This document shows positions 62,242-64,000 of a DNA stretch of 64,000 nucleotides, piece after piece. The notes under the pieces were generated by a model. That model saw only the letters and a program-made list of their open reading frames with translations, made no database searches and was not told the DNA's origin. Position 1 is the stretch's first letter. Every line of letters begins with the position of its first letter. The DNA is from Pelomonas dachongensis (GTDB lineage: Bacteria > Pseudomonadota > Gammaproteobacteria > Burkholderiales > Burkholderiaceae_C): positions 1 through 64,000 of the forward strand of contig NZ_JBIGHY010000001.1 in NCBI RefSeq assembly GCF_043555865.1, read 5' to 3'. The position numbers and the translations under genes were made by a program.

Positions 62242-62447
62242 TGGACCAACCGATCGTTGGCTTTCATGTCGACGACGAGGGCCATTGGGTCGCGGAGCTG
62301 GCCTGTGGCCACAACCAGCACACGCGCCACGATCCGCCCTGGCAGAACCGGCCGTGGACGCAGACGCCCGAGGGCCGGGCCGGCGTCATCGGCCAGCGGC
62401 TCGCCTGTCGCAAGTGCGATCAGGGCGCGCCGCGGGACAGGGTTTAG
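62241..62447 (+). CDS. DUF3565 family protein
   Basis: 68 residues: IVGFHVDDEGHWVAELACGH, NQHTRHDPPWQNRPW and RLACRKCD. The conserved Cys and His suggest metal binding. It overlaps the recQ stop (TGATG) and its own end overlaps the convergent gene at 62444 by four bases. Confidence 0.9.
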   Translation: MDQPIVGFHVDDEGHWVAELACGHNQHTRHDPPWQNRPWTQTPEGRAGVIGQRLACRKCDQGAPRDRV

Positions 62448-62701
62448 CGGCTGGCCAGCTGAACGCCGTCGGCGCCCGCGTCGCGGCGGCCTTCGATCAC
62501 CACGCGCGGCAGCTGCTTCACCTCGGCGGTGCGCGTGCCTTCGATGACCACGCGCTCCAGCGTCACCACGGCCGGGCCGGCGGCCGGCGTCGCGATGCTC
62601 ATCCAGGCCGCGACGGTCAGCGCGGTCATGGCGACGAGGGCGAAGGCGCTGACGGCCTGAATGCGGGCCATGCGGTGGGTGGTGGTGCTGATGCGGTTCA
62701 T
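62444..62701 (-). CDS. Small membrane-anchored protein
   Basis: 85 residues with one hydrophobic segment (AVSAFALVAMTALTVAAWMS) after a basic start. Two similar stretches follow, LERVVIEGTRTAEV and LPRVVIEGRRDAGA. GGGAG precedes the ATG. No family recognised. Confidence 0.65.
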   Translation of the reverse strand: MNRISTTTHRMARIQAVSAFALVAMTALTVAAWMSIATPAAGPAVVTLERVVIEGTRTAEVKQLPRVVIEGRRDAGADGVQLASR

Positions 62702-62899
62702 GTGGCTCTCCCGGTTTGGTGAGCGTGAATGTGCCCGCCACGGGTTTGCCCGTCCTGGGGTTTGCGATAGGGCGCCGGTTTGCGGCGACGAGCTGCGGCT
62801 GGCGGGGACGAACGTCGTCGTGAATCTTGTGGGTGCTGCCGATGCGTTGTGTCGCGATGCGCCGCCATACTTCCGCGCGCATTTCACAGGGAGAAGCAA

Positions 62900-64000
62900 A
62901 TGGCACGTGGCAACGATGTCCAACTGGGCGGCATCACCGACCTCAACCTGCTGGCCGACATCAAGCGCGGCTTCGTCGACGCGCTGGAGGTCGTCACCTA
63001 TGTCGACCGCCTGCGCAAGGTGCTCAAGACGCTGAACGGCCTGCGCCTGGGCTCGCGCGAATCGAGTGCGCCGGCCTCGCCGTACACCGACATCGTCGCC
63101 CGCTGGCGCATCGTCCACTCCTTTCGCTGGAGCATCGTGGAAGGCAAGGACGGCGCGCCCGACCGGCTGCTGCTGAGCGTCAACTTCGACGGCGGCTGGG
63201 AACCCTACATGCGGGTCATCTGGGACCAGCTTGGCTCCACGCTGGACCTGATGCTGTGCCACACGGAGGGCTACACGCTGTCGCGTGACTGCAGCTTCGA
63301 GACCTATGCGCGCTGGGTGCGCGAACACGAGGTGTCGGCCGATTTCCTGTTCATCGAGTCCGGCCGCACGGTCAGCGATGCCGAATACCTCGCCAAGCTG
63401 GAGGCCGCCCAGCGCGGCCGTGCCAACGAGCTGGGCTTCAACCGCGTGCGCGCGCCAGCCTCGGGCGAGACGCAGCCGCTGCCCCAAGACCCGCAGGAGC
63501 GCTTCGCGATGGCCGCGCGTGGCCTGGTGCCGTTGGCGGGCTTGTTCACGCTGCAGCGCTTCTTCGGGGCCCAGGCGCCAGACCGCGCCTGCCTGCTGCG
63601 CGCCACGCACGACATCCTGTTCGAGTTGCGCGAGCTGGACACGGCCAGGCTGTTCCCGGTGGACGGCGGCAAGACGCCCGGCGGTCAGCTTCGCCAGCGC
63701 CACTACGAGATGCTGGCCTGGTTCGAGCAGGCGCTGCCTGAACCGTCGGTCAAGGCCCGCGAGCTGTCACTGAAGCCCGGCGACCTGCAGTGCTGCATCC
63801 TGACCAAGCCACCCGGCAACCGCGGCGGCCTCGTCATGCTGCGCGTGGCGCAGGCCGCCCAGGCCGTTGCCTGGCTCAGCACGGCACCCGTGCAGCGCGA
63901 CAACGAGGATGCAGCGCAGCTCGGCGTCTGGCGCCAGGTGGCGTTGACGCTGTCGGGCCTGAAGGCGCTGGGCGTGCCGGCCGCGCGGCTGGAGCGCTTC
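62900..64000 (+). CDS. Start of a Dyp-type-peroxidase-like protein, truncated by the window end
   Basis: At least 367 residues from ATG 62900 (preceded by AGGGAG), open to the last base. The N-terminal part has LNLLADIKRGFVDALEVVTY and LLSVNFDGGWEPYMRVIWDQ, resembling the split first domain of Dyp-type peroxidases. The last visible piece, ALTLSGLKALGVPAARLERF, matches the start of their second half. The heme His would lie beyond the window. Assignment is by pattern and could change with the full sequence. Confidence 0.6.
   Translation, partial: MARGNDVQLGGITDLNLLADIKRGFVDALEVVTYVDRLRKVLKTLNGLRLGSRESSAPASPYTDIVARWRIVHSFRWSIVEGKDGAPDRLLLSVNFDGGWEPYMRVIWDQLGSTLDLMLCHTEGYTLSRDCSFETYARWVREHEVSADFLFIESGRTVSDAEYLAKLEAAQRGRANELGFNRVRAPASGETQPLPQDPQERFAMAARGLVPLAGLFTLQRFFGAQAPDRACLLRATHDILFELRELDTARLFPVDGGKTPGGQLRQRHYEMLAWFEQALPEPSVKARELSLKPGDLQCCILTKPPGNRGGLVMLRVAQAAQAVAWLSTAPVQRDNEDAAQLGVWRQVALTLSGLKALGVPAARLERF

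Overview
The window looks like chromosome of a high-GC betaproteobacterium, most likely order Burkholderiales (Rubrivivax/Roseateles/Comamonadaceae-like). This is inferred from the strong G/C third-position bias, the SSB, DUF3309, DUF3565, PaoABC and SlyX relatives, and the density of two-component genes. It is not proven by a marker gene. No rRNA, tRNA or CRISPR array was seen.

Layout. 1-540: the tip of an IS21-type element inserted in a decayed IS5-like transposase. 608-3202: a regulatory cassette (XRE repressor with two 17-bp operators, an unknown protein, an ECF sigma factor and a FecR-like anti-sigma). 3896-5434: an operon of a GntA/YcgG-type heme N-hydroxylase, a DUF1989 protein and a small membrane protein. 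5494-7383: stress proteins. 7970-12005: the PaoABC molybdenum aldehyde oxidoreductase. 12318-13427: a hemerythrin and small proteins. 13788-16226: an esterase, and a PadR/membrane-protein pair with a perfect 26-bp palindromic operator.

16536-35155 is an accessory island. It opens with a truncated and then a full-length TraG/VirD4-like coupling protein whose ATPase motifs are lost, a mobilisation accessory protein and a relaxase. A complete type I Wadjet anti-plasmid system follows (jetABCD, 21414-28090). Next come an alpha/beta hydrolase with two small genes, a C39/papain-like cysteine peptidase, a second decayed relaxase fragment, two small proteins of unknown function, and a membrane-anchored Mrr-type nuclease. 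The hydrolase to peptidase stretch (28599-32425) is the best candidate for an undescribed module.

35260-44188: a D,D-carboxypeptidase flanked by GH43 sequence on both sides (a decayed 3' end upstream, an intact gene downstream), a carbohydrate cluster (GH43, acetyl-esterase, ThuA), a giant lipoprotein, a decayed ku gene and small envelope proteins. 44210-47839: a three-gene signalling operon (PAS kinase, response regulator, REC-GAF kinase). 48067-51974: small genes, a frameshifted DUF6794 gene, an orphan HipA-like kinase (YjjJ type) and ssb with its terminator. 52134-57015: a LytS/LytTR-type two-component pair with a DUF2807 protein, and a six-MORN-repeat protein. 57093-64000: slyX, a 3 x 56 bp tandem repeat, an HTH regulator, a Sel1-repeat protein, a cupin, recQ, DUF3565, and the start of a protein that looks Dyp-peroxidase-like and runs off the window.

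The core genes (dac, ssb, recQ, slyX, two-component systems) are intact and tightly packed. The accessory parts carry at least six broken genes or gene fragments, consistent with repeated insertion and decay between about 16 and 35 kb. All functions are read from sequence patterns; no search was run.
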